Below are positions 51,980-60,108 of a DNA stretch of 64,000 bases, one piece after another (the stretch's first letter is position 1; each line of letters opens with the position of its first letter). A program made the translations under genes and the position numbers. Under the pieces are notes generated by a model that saw nothing but the letters and a program-made list of their open reading frames with translations, did not search any database and was not told the DNA's origin. This DNA is from Nocardiopsis sp. TSRI0078 (GTDB lineage: Bacteria; Actinomycetota; Actinomycetes; Streptosporangiales; Streptosporangiaceae): assembly GCF_001905145.1 (NCBI RefSeq), contig NZ_LWLB01000037.1:141699-205698 (forward strand), in the 5' to 3' direction.

Positions 51980-52783
51980 ATGCTCAAGGTCACCGGCCTG
52001 CAGAAGATCTACAACGGGGGAGCCAGCGCGGTCGAGGCCGTGCGCGACCTGACCTTCGACCTCGGCGAGGGCGAACTCGTCTGCCTCGTGGGCCCCTCCG
52101 GTTGCGGCAAGACCACCCTGCTCAAGTGCATCGCCGGGCTCATGCCGCCCACCAGCGGCACCGTCGAGCTCGCCGGCCAGAGCGTGACCGCGCCGCCGCC
52201 GGGCATGGCCGTGGTCTTCCAGGAGTACGGGCGCAGCCTCTTCGCCTGGATGAGCGTGCGCGCCAACGTCGAGCTGCCGCTGAAGGAGAAGCGGATCCCG
52301 CGCGGGCGGCGCGACGAGCTGGTCGACGAGTCGCTGGAGGCGGTGGGGCTGACCAGGTTCGCCGACGCCTACCCCTGGCAGCTCTCGGGCGGTATGCAGC
52401 AGCGTGTGGCCATCGCCCGGGCCATCGCCTACGAGCCCCAGGTCCTGCTGATGGACGAACCCTTCGCGGCCGTGGACGCCCAGACCCGCGCCGACCTGGA
52501 GGACCTCATCCGCCAGATCTGGCAGCGCATGGGGGTGACCGTGCTGTTCGTCACCCACGACATCGACGAGGCCGTCTACCTGGGGGAGCGGGTGCTGGTG
52601 CTGTCCTCCTCTCCGACCGTGGTACAGGACGACATCACCGTCGACCTGCCGACCGAGCGCGACCAGCTCACCACCCGCCAGGACGAGCGCTTCACCGAGC
52701 TGCGCGCCCGCGTCTACGCCCAGATCCAGCAGGCCAAGAACGGCACGGGGGCGGACCAGGACGCCGCCTCCGTCGCGCCCTAG
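51980..52783 (+). CDS. ABC importer ATPase
   Basis: This 267-residue nucleotide-binding protein powers uptake. It has Walker A GPSGCGKTTLLKCIAG, Q-loop VVFQEYGRSLFAWM, signature LSGGMQQRVAIARAI, Walker B VLLMDEPFAAVDAQTR and switch His in FVTHDIDEAVYLGERV. ATG 51980 is chosen because AAGGAG lies 11 bases upstream and the family begins at LKVTGLQKIY. An ATG at 51899, after a GGGGGGAG, would add a 27-residue disordered extension; translational coupling to the permease could favour it. Confidence 0.92.
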   Translation: MLKVTGLQKIYNGGASAVEAVRDLTFDLGEGELVCLVGPSGCGKTTLLKCIAGLMPPTSGTVELAGQSVTAPPPGMAVVFQEYGRSLFAWMSVRANVELPLKEKRIPRGRRDELVDESLEAVGLTRFADAYPWQLSGGMQQRVAIARAIAYEPQVLLMDEPFAAVDAQTRADLEDLIRQIWQRMGVTVLFVTHDIDEAVYLGERVLVLSSSPTVVQDDITVDLPTERDQLTTRQDERFTELRARVYAQIQQAKNGTGADQDAASVAP

Positions 52784-52881
52784 CCCAGTACACCGACCGC
52801 CGCGGACGGGGCGGGCCCGCGTGCGCCACCCGCCTCCGCTCCGTGCGCGCAGAGAGCACCGAATCCGTCGAAGGAGACACC

Positions 52882-54342
52882 GTGACCCTGATCGCCGCCG
52901 AGGACTACACCTCCGCCGTCTTCACCGGGGCCTGGACGCCGGCCAGGGGCGGCGACGCCCCCGTGGTCTCGCCCTCCACCGGAACCGTCCTGGGCCGCAC
53001 CGGCATCGCCGACGCCGAGGACGTGCGCGAGGCGGGCGCCCGGGCCGCCCGGGCCCAGCGCGCGTGGGCGGCCGCCTCCTTCGAGGAGCGCGCCGCCGTG
53101 CTGCGCCGCGCCGGGGACCTGCTGGAGGCCCACTCCGAGGAGATCATGGGCTGGCTGCGCCGCGAGGGCGGGGCGGCGGCCGGGATGGCGGGCTTCCAGG
53201 TGCACGTGGCGGCGGGGGAGTGCTTCGAGGCGGCGGCCCTGGCCTCCCAGCCGCACGGCGAGATCCTGCGCACCGGCAAGCCGAGGCTGAGCTTCTCCCG
53301 CCAGGTGCCGGTCGGGGTGGTCGGGGTGATCGCCCCGTTCAACGTGCCCCTGATCCTGGGCATCCGCTCGGTGGCCCCGGCGCTGGCCGTGGGCAACGCG
53401 GTCATCCTCAAGCCGGACCCGCGCACGGCCGTGTGCGGCGGCGCGGTCATGGCGGAGGTCTTCCGCCGTGCGGGTGTGCCCGAGGGCGTCTTCCAGGTAC
53501 TGCCGGGCGGGGCGGAGGCCGGTGAGGCCCTGGTCGCCGACCCGCACGTGCGCGTGATCTCCTTCACCGGCTCCACACAGGCCGGGCGCAAGGTGGGCGA
53601 GGCCGCCGGGCGCCACCTCAAGCGCGCCCACCTGGAGTTGGGCGGCAACTCGCCGCTGGTGGTCCTGGACGACGTGGACGTGGTCTCGGCGTCCTCGATC
53701 GGCGCGTGGGGGTCGTTCCTGCACCAGGGGCAGATCTGCATGACCACCGGCCGTCACCTGGTGCACGAGGCCGTGGCCGACGAGTACGTGGAGCGGCTGG
53801 CGGCCAGGGCCGACGCGCTGACCGTGGGCGACACCGAGGTCGACGGCGCGGCACTGGGGCCGGTCATCGACGCCGGGCAGCGCGACAAGATCCACGCTCT
53901 GGTCACGGGAAGCGTGGAGGCGGGTGCGCGGCTGCGCGCGGGCGGCACCTACGAGGGGCTGTTCTACCGGCCCACCGTCCTGGACCGGGTGCGGGCCCAG
54001 ACCCCGGCCTACGCCGAGGAGGTGTTCGGCCCCGTGGCCCCGGTGGTGCGCTTCTCCTCGATCGACGAGCTGGTGGAGCTGGCCAACTCCACCGAGTACG
54101 GGCTGTCCCTGGGGGTGCTGACCAGCAACCCGATGCGGGGGATGGAGATCGCCGACCGGGTGCCCAGCGGCATCGTGCACATCAACGACCAGACCGTGGA
54201 CGACGAGGCCGTCGCCCCGTTCGGCGGAGTGGGCGACTCGGGTACGGGTTCGCGGTTCGGCGGGACCCGCGCCAACCTGGAGGCCTTCACCGAGACCCAG
54301 TGGGTGACGATGCAGGCCGACCCGGCGCGCTACCCCTTCTAG
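52882..54342 (+). CDS. Benzaldehyde/vanillin-type NAD(P)-dependent aldehyde dehydrogenase
   Basis: This 486-residue aldehyde dehydrogenase has the NAD-binding motif VIAPFNVPLILGIRS, ISFTGSTQAGRKVGEAAG, the general-base Glu in AHLELGGNSPLVV, the catalytic Cys in HQGQICMTTGRH and EEVFGPVAPVVRF. Its pattern is closest to benzaldehyde-type enzymes (XylC/Vdh-like), giving an aromatic acid. GTG 52882 has AAGGAG upstream and it follows the ATPase by 98 bases on the same strand, so it probably acts on the imported compound or a product of it. Another aromatic aldehyde is possible. Confidence 0.87.
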   Translation: MTLIAAEDYTSAVFTGAWTPARGGDAPVVSPSTGTVLGRTGIADAEDVREAGARAARAQRAWAAASFEERAAVLRRAGDLLEAHSEEIMGWLRREGGAAAGMAGFQVHVAAGECFEAAALASQPHGEILRTGKPRLSFSRQVPVGVVGVIAPFNVPLILGIRSVAPALAVGNAVILKPDPRTAVCGGAVMAEVFRRAGVPEGVFQVLPGGAEAGEALVADPHVRVISFTGSTQAGRKVGEAAGRHLKRAHLELGGNSPLVVLDDVDVVSASSIGAWGSFLHQGQICMTTGRHLVHEAVADEYVERLAARADALTVGDTEVDGAALGPVIDAGQRDKIHALVTGSVEAGARLRAGGTYEGLFYRPTVLDRVRAQTPAYAEEVFGPVAPVVRFSSIDELVELANSTEYGLSLGVLTSNPMRGMEIADRVPSGIVHINDQTVDDEAVAPFGGVGDSGTGSRFGGTRANLEAFTETQWVTMQADPARYPF

Positions 54343-54348
54343 GGGAGC

Positions 54349-54400
54349 GGCCCGGGGGCCCGCCGGACGCGTACCGTGTGTGCGGCGGGACCCCCGGGCC
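54349..54400. terminator. Long hairpin terminator of the importer/dehydrogenase operon
   Basis: GGCCCGGGGG and CCCGCCG (54349-54365) pair with CGGCGGG and CCCCCGGGCC (54383-54400) with a single bulged A, around a 17-base loop. It immediately follows the dehydrogenase stop. The remaining bases 54401-54584 show no supported gene. Confidence 0.8.
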
Positions 54401-54584
54401 CCGGACGGAGACGTCCCCCGTCGCCTCCCAGCGGGCGCATGACCAGTGCGCTTACGCCGCCCGGCCGACTCCTCGACGGTGCCGGGGACTCGGGCGGGGG
54501 CGGCCGGGCGCTCCAGGTCGGCCTCCACGGCCACGGCGCGGGCGCTGTGTACGGCCGGGGCCGCGAGCATGGCCCGGTCCCGCC

Positions 54585-55544
54585 TCACCCGGTCATGTCG
54601 GGGATGACGCTGGGGCCCACCCGCCGCACGTAGTCGCGGAACAGCGCCACCGCCGGGGGCTCGTACCCGCCGCCCGAACCCTCCTCGGGCCAGACCACTC
54701 CGATGGGCCGACGGGCGTCCACGCCACGCAGCGGCAGCTCCACCGTCCCGCTCAGCGGTCCCTTGGGCCGCGCGGGCAGGACCGACACCCCCAGGCCCGC
54801 CGCCACCAGCCCGCGCGCGGTGGCGATGTCGTCGGCCTCGAAGGCCACCCGGGGTGTGAACCCGGCCCGCTCGTTCAGCCGGTCGGTGAGGTGGCGCACG
54901 CCCCGTCCCGGCTTGAGCAGGACGAACTCCTCGCGCGCCGCGGCGCCGCCCGTCACCCCCCGCTCCCGCTCCCGTGCCAGCGGGTGTCCCTCGGGCACCA
55001 CCAGCCGCAGCGTCTGCGTGTGCAGCGTCGCCGACGCCAGTCCCTGCCCCGACGGCAGCGGCGAGGTCAGCGCCAGGTCGGCGCCGCCCGCCGTGAGCCT
55101 GCGCAGCGACTGGGCCCAGGGCTCCTGGGTGAGGGAGAAGCGCACCCCCGGGTGCTCGGCCCGAAAGCCCCGCAGCAGGGCCGGGACCACCTCCACCCCC
55201 AGAGTGGGCAGGAAGGTCAGCGCCACCCGCCCCTCCTCGGCGCCCGTCAGCTCCGTCATCCCCTGGCGCAGGTCCTGCAGCGCCCGCTCCAGGTGCGGCA
55301 GCAGCAGCCGTCCGGCCCGGGTCGGGCGCACCCCGCGCCCGCTGCGCTCCACCAGGGCCATGCCCAGCTCCTCCTGCACCCGGGCCAGCGCCCGGCTCAG
55401 GGTGGGCTGGGGCATTCCCAGGGATTCGGCGGCCTGGGTGATGTGTCCGGTCGCGGCGACCGCCGCCACCATCCACAGCCTCGGCGCCAGTACCCGTGCC
55501 AGCGCGTCCGCGTCGGTGCTGTCGGGGCGTTCTCCACGTTCCAT
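54585..55544 (-). CDS. LysR-family transcriptional regulator
   Basis: This 319-residue LysR regulator has the HTH MVAAVAATGHITQAAESLGM, then PQPTLSRALARVQEELGM, followed by VERSGRGVRPTRAG. The substrate domain follows (VALTFLPTLGVEVVPALLRG). ATG 55544 is the clear start. It is divergent from an MFS transporter with 69 bases between starts and a symmetrical ATTTCA-N13-TGAAAT site, the standard layout for a LysR-controlled exporter. Confidence 0.9.
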   Translation of the reverse strand: MERGERPDSTDADALARVLAPRLWMVAAVAATGHITQAAESLGMPQPTLSRALARVQEELGMALVERSGRGVRPTRAGRLLLPHLERALQDLRQGMTELTGAEEGRVALTFLPTLGVEVVPALLRGFRAEHPGVRFSLTQEPWAQSLRRLTAGGADLALTSPLPSGQGLASATLHTQTLRLVVPEGHPLARERERGVTGGAAAREEFVLLKPGRGVRHLTDRLNERAGFTPRVAFEADDIATARGLVAAGLGVSVLPARPKGPLSGTVELPLRGVDARRPIGVVWPEEGSGGGYEPPAVALFRDYVRRVGPSVIPDMTG

Positions 55545-55546
55545 GC

Positions 55547-55571
55547 ATTTCAGTATGGGGCAACGTGAAAT
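55547..55571. promoter_or_regulatory. LysR-type binding site between LysR and MFS genes
   Basis: ATTTCA (55547-55552) and TGAAAT (55566-55571) form an inverted repeat with a 13-base spacer in the 69-base divergent promoter region. The spacing and T-N-A symmetry fit a LysR site controlling both genes. Confidence 0.6.
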
Positions 55572-55613
55572 CATGTATTGGACGTATGAAAAGGGTCTTC
55601 CTAGCGTGGGGGC

Positions 55614-56873
55614 ATGACCCTGACCAGCGCCTCGCCGCCCGACCACGACACCCGGCCCCGTGCGGGCACCAGCGCCTACCGGCGCACGGTCGTCGCGCTG
55701 GTGGCCGCCGCCGTGGCGACCTTCGCCCAGCTGTGGTCGGTCCAGCCGATCCTGCCGGCCATCGCCGACGGCTTCGGCGCCTCGGCCTCCCAGGCCGCGC
55801 TCTCGGTCTCCCTGGCCACCGGCGGCCTGGCCGGTTTCACCCTGGTGTGGAGCGGTGCCGCCGACCGCTTCGGCCGCGCCCGGGTCATCGCCGTCTCCCT
55901 GCTGGCCGCGACCGTGCTGGGGTGCCTGACCCCCTTCGCTGGGGAACTGTGGCTGCTGCTGGGCCTGCGCGCCCTGCAGGGTGCCGCACTGGGCGGGGTG
56001 CCCGCGGCCGCCGTCGCCTACCTGGCCGAGGAGATCCACCCCTCCGACGCCCCGCGCGCCACGGGCCTGTACATCGCGGGCAACCCGCTGGGCGGTATGG
56101 GCGGGCGCCTGCTGGCCGGGTTCGCCACCGACCTGGGCGGCTGGCAGTGGGGGATCGCCGCCAACACCCTCCTGGGCCTGGCCGCACTGGCCGTGTTCGC
56201 CCTGGTGCTTCCCCGCGGTCGGCGCCGCTCCGGCGCCGGTGGCGGAGCGGCCCGGGCCGGGGCGGCGCCGGCCGCTCCCGGGATGGGCGGGCGCCTGCGC
56301 GCCGCCCTGGCCACGCGCGGCCTGCCCGCCCTGTACGCCCAGGCCCTGCTGCTCATGGGCGCCTTCATGACGGTCTACAACCTGTTGGGCTTTCGCCTCA
56401 TGGGCGAGCCCTTCTCCCTGTCCCAGGCCGCCGCCTCGCTGCTCTTCCTGTCCTACACCGCGGGGATGCTGGGCTCGGCCGTGGCCGGCGGCGCCGTCGC
56501 CCGCCGGGGCGGCTACGCCGTGCTGGCCACCTCCACCGCGCTGATGGCCGCCGGTCTGGGCGGGCTGTTCAGCACGGCCCTGCCCGGGCTGCTGGCTGCC
56601 CTGGTGGTGCTGACGTTCGCCTTCTTCTCCGCCCACGCCACCGCCTCGGCCTGGGTGGGCGCCCGCGCGGTGGCCGGGCGCGCCCAGGCCATGGCGGTCT
56701 ACACCCTGGCCTACTACCTGGGCTCCAGCCTGTTCGGGTGGCTGGGCGGCCTGGTCTACGACACCGTGGGCTGGAGCGGCGCGGTGGTCTTCGCGCTGGG
56801 GCTGTGCGCGAGCGCGGCGCTGGTGGGCCTGCGCCTGCGCTCCCTGCCGGGGGCCGGCTCCACCCCTGCGTGA
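55614..56873 (+). CDS. MFS transporter (YnfM/CynX-like)
   Basis: This 419-residue transporter has about 12 membrane helices, with the loop 2-3 motif GAADRFGRARVIAVSL and loop 8-9 region. It opens VVALVAAAVATFAQLWSVQP, a pattern of the YnfM-like efflux group. It is divergent from and likely regulated by the LysR protein. Its stop codon overlaps the first base of a Fur/Zur-like box that serves the next gene. Substrate is unknown; the GGGGG site upstream of ATG 55614 is weak. Confidence 0.87.
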   Translation: MTLTSASPPDHDTRPRAGTSAYRRTVVALVAAAVATFAQLWSVQPILPAIADGFGASASQAALSVSLATGGLAGFTLVWSGAADRFGRARVIAVSLLAATVLGCLTPFAGELWLLLGLRALQGAALGGVPAAAVAYLAEEIHPSDAPRATGLYIAGNPLGGMGGRLLAGFATDLGGWQWGIAANTLLGLAALAVFALVLPRGRRRSGAGGGAARAGAAPAAPGMGGRLRAALATRGLPALYAQALLLMGAFMTVYNLLGFRLMGEPFSLSQAAASLLFLSYTAGMLGSAVAGGAVARRGGYAVLATSTALMAAGLGGLFSTALPGLLAALVVLTFAFFSAHATASAWVGARAVAGRAQAMAVYTLAYYLGSSLFGWLGGLVYDTVGWSGAVVFALGLCASAALVGLRLRSLPGAGSTPA

Positions 56874-56891
56874 CTATGATAATCATTGTCA
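56871..56891 (+). promoter_or_regulatory. Fur/Zur-type metal box upstream of the TIM-barrel gene
   Basis: A 21-base near-perfect palindrome has outer arms TGAC/GTCA and inner arms ATGAT/ATCAT. Its core matches 16 of 19 positions of the classical Fur box (core ATGATAATCATT) and resembles actinobacterial Zur sites. It starts within the preceding stop codon, 23 bases before the TIM-barrel gene start, so a metal-responsive Fur-family repressor would block transcription of that gene. Confidence 0.7.
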
Positions 56892-56913
56892 CCTACCTCC
56901 AGGAGGAGCCCCC

Positions 56914-57684
56914 ATGATCGTCCCCGGCCTGGCCTCGGTCACCTTCCGCCACCTGAGCAGCGAGGAGGTCGTCGACCTCGCCGCCCAGGCCCGCCTCGGC
57001 ATGCTGGAGTGGGGCGCCGACGTCCACGTGCGCCCCGGCGAGTACGCGCGGGCCGAGCGTGTGCGCGGGCTCTGCGCCGACGCCGGGCTGGACATCGGCA
57101 CCTACGGGTCCTACTACAAGGCCGGGCACGGCGATCCCGACGATCTCGCGCCCGTCCTCGGGACCGCGGCGGCCCTGGGCGCCCGGCGGGTGCGCGTGTG
57201 GGCCGGTGTCCTGGGATCGGCCCAGGCCGCCCCGGCCGACCGCGAGCGTGTGGCCGCCGACCTGCGCCGCTGCGCCGCGCGGGCCGCCGAGCACGGGCTC
57301 GCGGTCACGGTGGAGTACCACGTGGACTCGCTGACCGACACCCTGGACTCGGCCACGCGCCTGCTCGCGCAGGCGGGTACCGGACACCGGCTGGTCCCGC
57401 ACTGGCAGCCGCGCGAGGAGCCCGACACCGCCGAGTGCCTGGCCCAGGTGGGCGCCCTGCTGCCCGACCTGGCCCACGTGCACGTCTTCTCCTGGGGAGC
57501 CGACGGGTTCACCGAGCGCCTGCCCCTGGCCGAGCGCGCCGACCTGTGGCGGCCCCTCCTGGGGCTGCTGGCCCGTGACGGGGACCGGCGCGACGCGGTC
57601 CTGGAGTTCGTCCCCGACGACTCTCCCGAGGCCTTCCTGCGCGACGCCGCCTCCCTGCGGTCCTGGATCGCCGAGACCGCCTGA
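56914..57684 (+). CDS. Xylose-isomerase-like TIM-barrel (sugar phosphate isomerase/epimerase family) protein
   Basis: This 256-residue AP_endonuc_2-superfamily TIM barrel begins IVPGLASVTFRHLSSEEVVD. Likely metal ligands are Glu in RLGMLEWGADVH, Glu and His in VTVEYHVDS, His in LVPHWQPREE, His in VHVFSWG and the late Glu in VLEFVPDDS. ATG 56914 has AGGAGGAG upstream. A Fur/Zur-like box lies just before it, and it converges on the exporter next to the RiPP cluster, which has its own Zur-like box. It may belong to the same metal regulon. Epimerase or isomerase function, or action on a metal ligand, cannot be told apart. Confidence 0.78.
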   Translation: MIVPGLASVTFRHLSSEEVVDLAAQARLGMLEWGADVHVRPGEYARAERVRGLCADAGLDIGTYGSYYKAGHGDPDDLAPVLGTAAALGARRVRVWAGVLGSAQAAPADRERVAADLRRCAARAAEHGLAVTVEYHVDSLTDTLDSATRLLAQAGTGHRLVPHWQPREEPDTAECLAQVGALLPDLAHVHVFSWGADGFTERLPLAERADLWRPLLGLLARDGDRRDAVLEFVPDDSPEAFLRDAASLRSWIAETA

Positions 57685-57689
57685 GCCGT

Positions 57690-57708
57690 CCCCCGCCGGT
57701 GCCGGGGG
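57690..57708. terminator. Bidirectional terminator between TIM-barrel and exporter genes
   Basis: CCCCCG (57690-57695) pairs with CGGGGG (57703-57708) in the 29-base gap between the convergent stop codons. Confidence 0.5.
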
Positions 57709-57713
57709 CCTCC

Positions 57714-58982
57714 TCAGTCGCCCCCTCCGGCCGCGGCCGCCTCCTCGGCCGCGGCCGGGCCCCGGACGGCCCCGGCGCGCAGCGGCGACGCCCACGCCAC
57801 CACCACGCCCAGCGCCAGTACCGCCAGCCCGGCGGCCAGGCCGCCGCGCGGCCCCCACGCCGTCACCGCCACCGCGCCGGCCAGCGCCGCTCCCACGGGC
57901 TGTCCCACGCCCCAGGAGAGCATCCGCGCGGTGGTGCTCACCCGCGACTGCAGGTGGTCGGGGCTGATGCGCTGGCGATAGGTGATCGCGTTGATCACCA
58001 CCACCGAGTAGGCCGCGCCCCACAGCGCCGCGCACACCGCCGCCCACAGCCAGTGGGTGCTCAGCACCACCATCACCCCGCACAGCAGGGACACCGCGAG
58101 GGCGCCCAGTGCCAGCCTGGGCGCACCCAGTACCCCGGCCAGCCTCGGCGCCAGCACCGAGGCGGCCAGCGCACCGACCCCCCAGCAGCTGAACAGGGCC
58201 GCCAGGCGGGGGTCGCCGCTGGGCGCGACCCCCAGCGTCCGGTCGGCCCAGGGCACCAGCATCGCCAGCCACGCGCCGCTGGCCGCGGAGTGGGTGGCGC
58301 CCACCAGGGTCAGCGTCCGCACGGTGGGTTCACGCCACAGGAAGCCCAGTCCCTCGCGGACCTCCTCCACCAGGGTGCGCACCCCCCGGGCCGCCCCGCC
58401 CCGGCGCGGGTGCGACAGCGGCACCGTGATCGCGCGCAGCAGCGCCGCCGAGGCCAGCGCGCTCAGCGCGTTGAGCGCGACCAGCGGCGCGGGGGCCCAG
58501 ACCGCCACCGCCAGGCCCGCCAGCGCCGGAACCACCAGTTCCACGGCCGTGGTGGTGCCGTACACGCGCGCGTAGGACTCGGTCAGGCGGTCCCTGCCGA
58601 CCAGGGCGGGCAGCGCGCCGAAGTTCGCGGCGTCGAAGAACACGTACAGGGTCTGGACCGCGAACGAGGCGGCCAGGACGTGGGCGGGGGTGAGCGACCC
58701 CAGGGCCCAGGCCGCCGGGACCGAGGCCAGGGCCAGGGCGGTGAGCATGTCGCAGGCCACCATCAGGCGCCGGCGGTCGAGGCGGTCGGCGACCGCGCCC
58801 GCCAGGAGTCCGAACAGCAGGTAGGGCAGTGCGCCCGTGGCGGCGGCCGCCGAGGTCCAGGCGGCCGAGCCGGTCATCTGGTACACGAGCACCGGCACGG
58901 CGACGGTGGCGACGAGGGTTCCGGCCGTGGACACCGCGCGGGAGAGCAGGTACGGGCGAAAACCCGGGGGAGCGGAATTCAT
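57714..58982 (-). CDS. EntS-like MFS exporter, divergent from the RiPP precursor
   Basis: This 422-residue transporter of the MFS_3/EntS-type group has about 12 membrane helices. It opens PYLLSRAVSTAGTLVATVAV, then has the loop motif GAVADRLDRRRLMVACDML. EntS exports the siderophore enterobactin, and relatives export other small metallophores and antibiotics. Its start at 58982 is 104 bases from the precursor ATG, with the Zur-like palindrome (59014-59032) between. It probably exports the mature product of the RiPP cluster or gives self-protection. Its start has no strong ribosome site. Confidence 0.86.
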   Translation of the reverse strand: MNSAPPGFRPYLLSRAVSTAGTLVATVAVPVLVYQMTGSAAWTSAAAATGALPYLLFGLLAGAVADRLDRRRLMVACDMLTALALASVPAAWALGSLTPAHVLAASFAVQTLYVFFDAANFGALPALVGRDRLTESYARVYGTTTAVELVVPALAGLAVAVWAPAPLVALNALSALASAALLRAITVPLSHPRRGGAARGVRTLVEEVREGLGFLWREPTVRTLTLVGATHSAASGAWLAMLVPWADRTLGVAPSGDPRLAALFSCWGVGALAASVLAPRLAGVLGAPRLALGALAVSLLCGVMVVLSTHWLWAAVCAALWGAAYSVVVINAITYRQRISPDHLQSRVSTTARMLSWGVGQPVGAALAGAVAVTAWGPRGGLAAGLAVLALGVVVAWASPLRAGAVRGPAAAEEAAAAGGGD

Positions 58983-59013
58983 GTGAACTGAGTCACCCTG
59001 TCCTGGTATAGAA

Positions 59014-59032
59014 AATGAAAACGGTTTTCATT
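59014..59032. promoter_or_regulatory. Zur-box-like palindrome controlling exporter and RiPP precursor
   Basis: Eight-base arms AATGAAAA (59014-59021) and TTTTCATT (59025-59032) flank CGG. The inner 15 bases TGAAAACGGTTTTCA match 13 of 15 positions of the Streptomyces Zur consensus TGAAAATGATTTTCA. It lies between the divergent exporter and precursor genes in a strikingly AT-rich island, so one zinc-responsive repressor could control both. Binding by Zur rather than another Fur-family protein is an inference. Confidence 0.75.
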
Positions 59033-59086
59033 ATGTTAGTCCCGTCCGGTCGGCAGCCGGCACCCCCACACAGAAAGGGACCAGAG

Positions 59087-59203
59087 ATGGACAACGTCTT
59101 CGTCCGCGTCGAGCAGGAGCGCGAACTGCCGCACAACTCCGCCAGCCACAGCAACGCCCTGGTCGAGAACCCCTTCGACACCTCCGACACCGACAACGAG
59201 TAG
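59087..59203 (+). CDS. Candidate RiPP (TOMM) precursor peptide, 38 residues
   Basis: This small gene encodes 38 residues. Residues 1-15 (MDNVFVRVEQERELP) are charged and leader-like. Residues 16-24 are HNSASHSNA with three Ser at every second position and two His. The tail (31-38) is DTSDTDNE. There is no Cys, so modification by the downstream YcaO would give only oxazol(in)es or methyloxazol(in)es from Ser/Thr. The ribosome site is AAAGGGA about 8 bases before ATG 59087. It lies 60 bases ahead of the RRE/E1-like gene and is the only small open frame with a ribosome site in the cluster. Leader/core division is inferred. Confidence 0.72.
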   Translation: MDNVFVRVEQERELPHNSASHSNALVENPFDTSDTDNE

Positions 59204-59262
59204 CCCCCGACGCGGGGCCGCCCCCTTCCGGTGCGGCCCCGCCCCGCCCCCAGGAGGCACCC

Positions 59263-60108
59263 ATCACCCCCTCCCGCCTGCGCCCCGGAGCGGCGCTGTT
59301 CACCCACCCCGACGGCACGGCCGCGCTCCGCGCCGCCGACGGCTCCCTCTTCGACGTCGCCCTGGACACCGCCGACCTGGCCGCGGCCCGCACCGCGCTC
59401 GGCACAGGCCGGCCCGATCCCGTCCTCACGGCCTTCGCCCGCGCCGGCCACCTCGGCGCCCGCACCCCCTGGCCCCGCGAGCGGGCCCCCGTCGGCACCC
59501 TGTTCACCGCGTCCGCCACCACCGGGCACCCGGGCGTCCCGCCACCGGGCACGCGCCCGCTCGATCCGGCCCCCCTCGTCTCGGCCCTGCGCCGCGCGGG
59601 CGCCGACCCCCGCCCGCTCGACCCCGCCGGCCTGCCCGGGGCCGCCCGCGGCCTGGCCGCCCTGCTGTGGATCCACGACGGCCCCGCTCCCCGTGCCTGG
59701 AGCGACCCGCACACCCTCCCCGGCCACGGGACCGCCTGCCTGCGCGTCAGCCGCGAGGGCCGCCACGCCCTGATCGAACCCCTGACCGCGGCACCGGGGG
59801 ACCCCACCCACGCCCACGTGCGGGCCCGCCGCCTGGCCGCGGCCGGATCCGGACACCGCCACCTGAGCGCCTACTGGGACGACCCCGAACCCGTCACCGG
59901 CCAGGAGGCCCTCGACCCGGCCGACGTGCACCTGATCACCGCCCTGGCCGTCCACGACCTGCGCGCCTGGGCCACCGGCGCGCCCGCGCCCGACGCGGAC
60001 CCTACCCCCCGCGCCCTGCCCTGCACCCGGCGCCTGCGCGTCGTGGAACTCGACTCCGGCGCCGTCCACGACCACCCGGTCCTGCCCGTCCCCACCTGCG
60101 CGCCGTGA
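59263..60108 (+). CDS. TOMM E1-like/RRE leader-binding protein with ATC start codon
   Basis: This 281-codon frame runs from ATC 59263 to TGA 60106-60108. It starts TPSRLRPGAALFTHPDGTA then LRAADGSLFDVALDTADL, the winged-helix RRE pattern that binds RiPP leaders, and ends RLRVVELDSGAVHDHPVLPV followed by PTCAP, as many TOMM E1-like partner proteins do. It is shorter than typical E1-like proteins. No ATG, GTG or TTG lies in frame before 59818, which would remove two-thirds of the protein. The codon ATC sits 5 bases after a perfect CAGGAGG, so it is the probable start. It may instead be a mutated ATG or a sequencing error. The next gene overlaps it by four bases. Confidence 0.75.
   Translation: MTPSRLRPGAALFTHPDGTAALRAADGSLFDVALDTADLAAARTALGTGRPDPVLTAFARAGHLGARTPWPRERAPVGTLFTASATTGHPGVPPPGTRPLDPAPLVSALRRAGADPRPLDPAGLPGAARGLAALLWIHDGPAPRAWSDPHTLPGHGTACLRVSREGRHALIEPLTAAPGDPTHAHVRARRLAAAGSGHRHLSAYWDDPEPVTGQEALDPADVHLITALAVHDLRAWATGAPAPDADPTPRALPCTRRLRVVELDSGAVHDHPVLPVPTCAP

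Noticed and set aside
54401..54584. Coding remnant between the terminator and the LysR gene
   Set aside because: One minus-strand frame is open but has no family-like motif or start site.
59015..59203. Longer precursor start at ATG 59015
   Set aside because: It lies inside the Zur-like palindrome and has no ribosome site; ATG 59087 has AAAGGGA at a good distance.
59818..60108. GTG 59818 as start of the RRE/E1-like gene
   Set aside because: It would delete the RRE region and lacks a ribosome site; the upstream frame is family-like from the first residues after ATC 59263.
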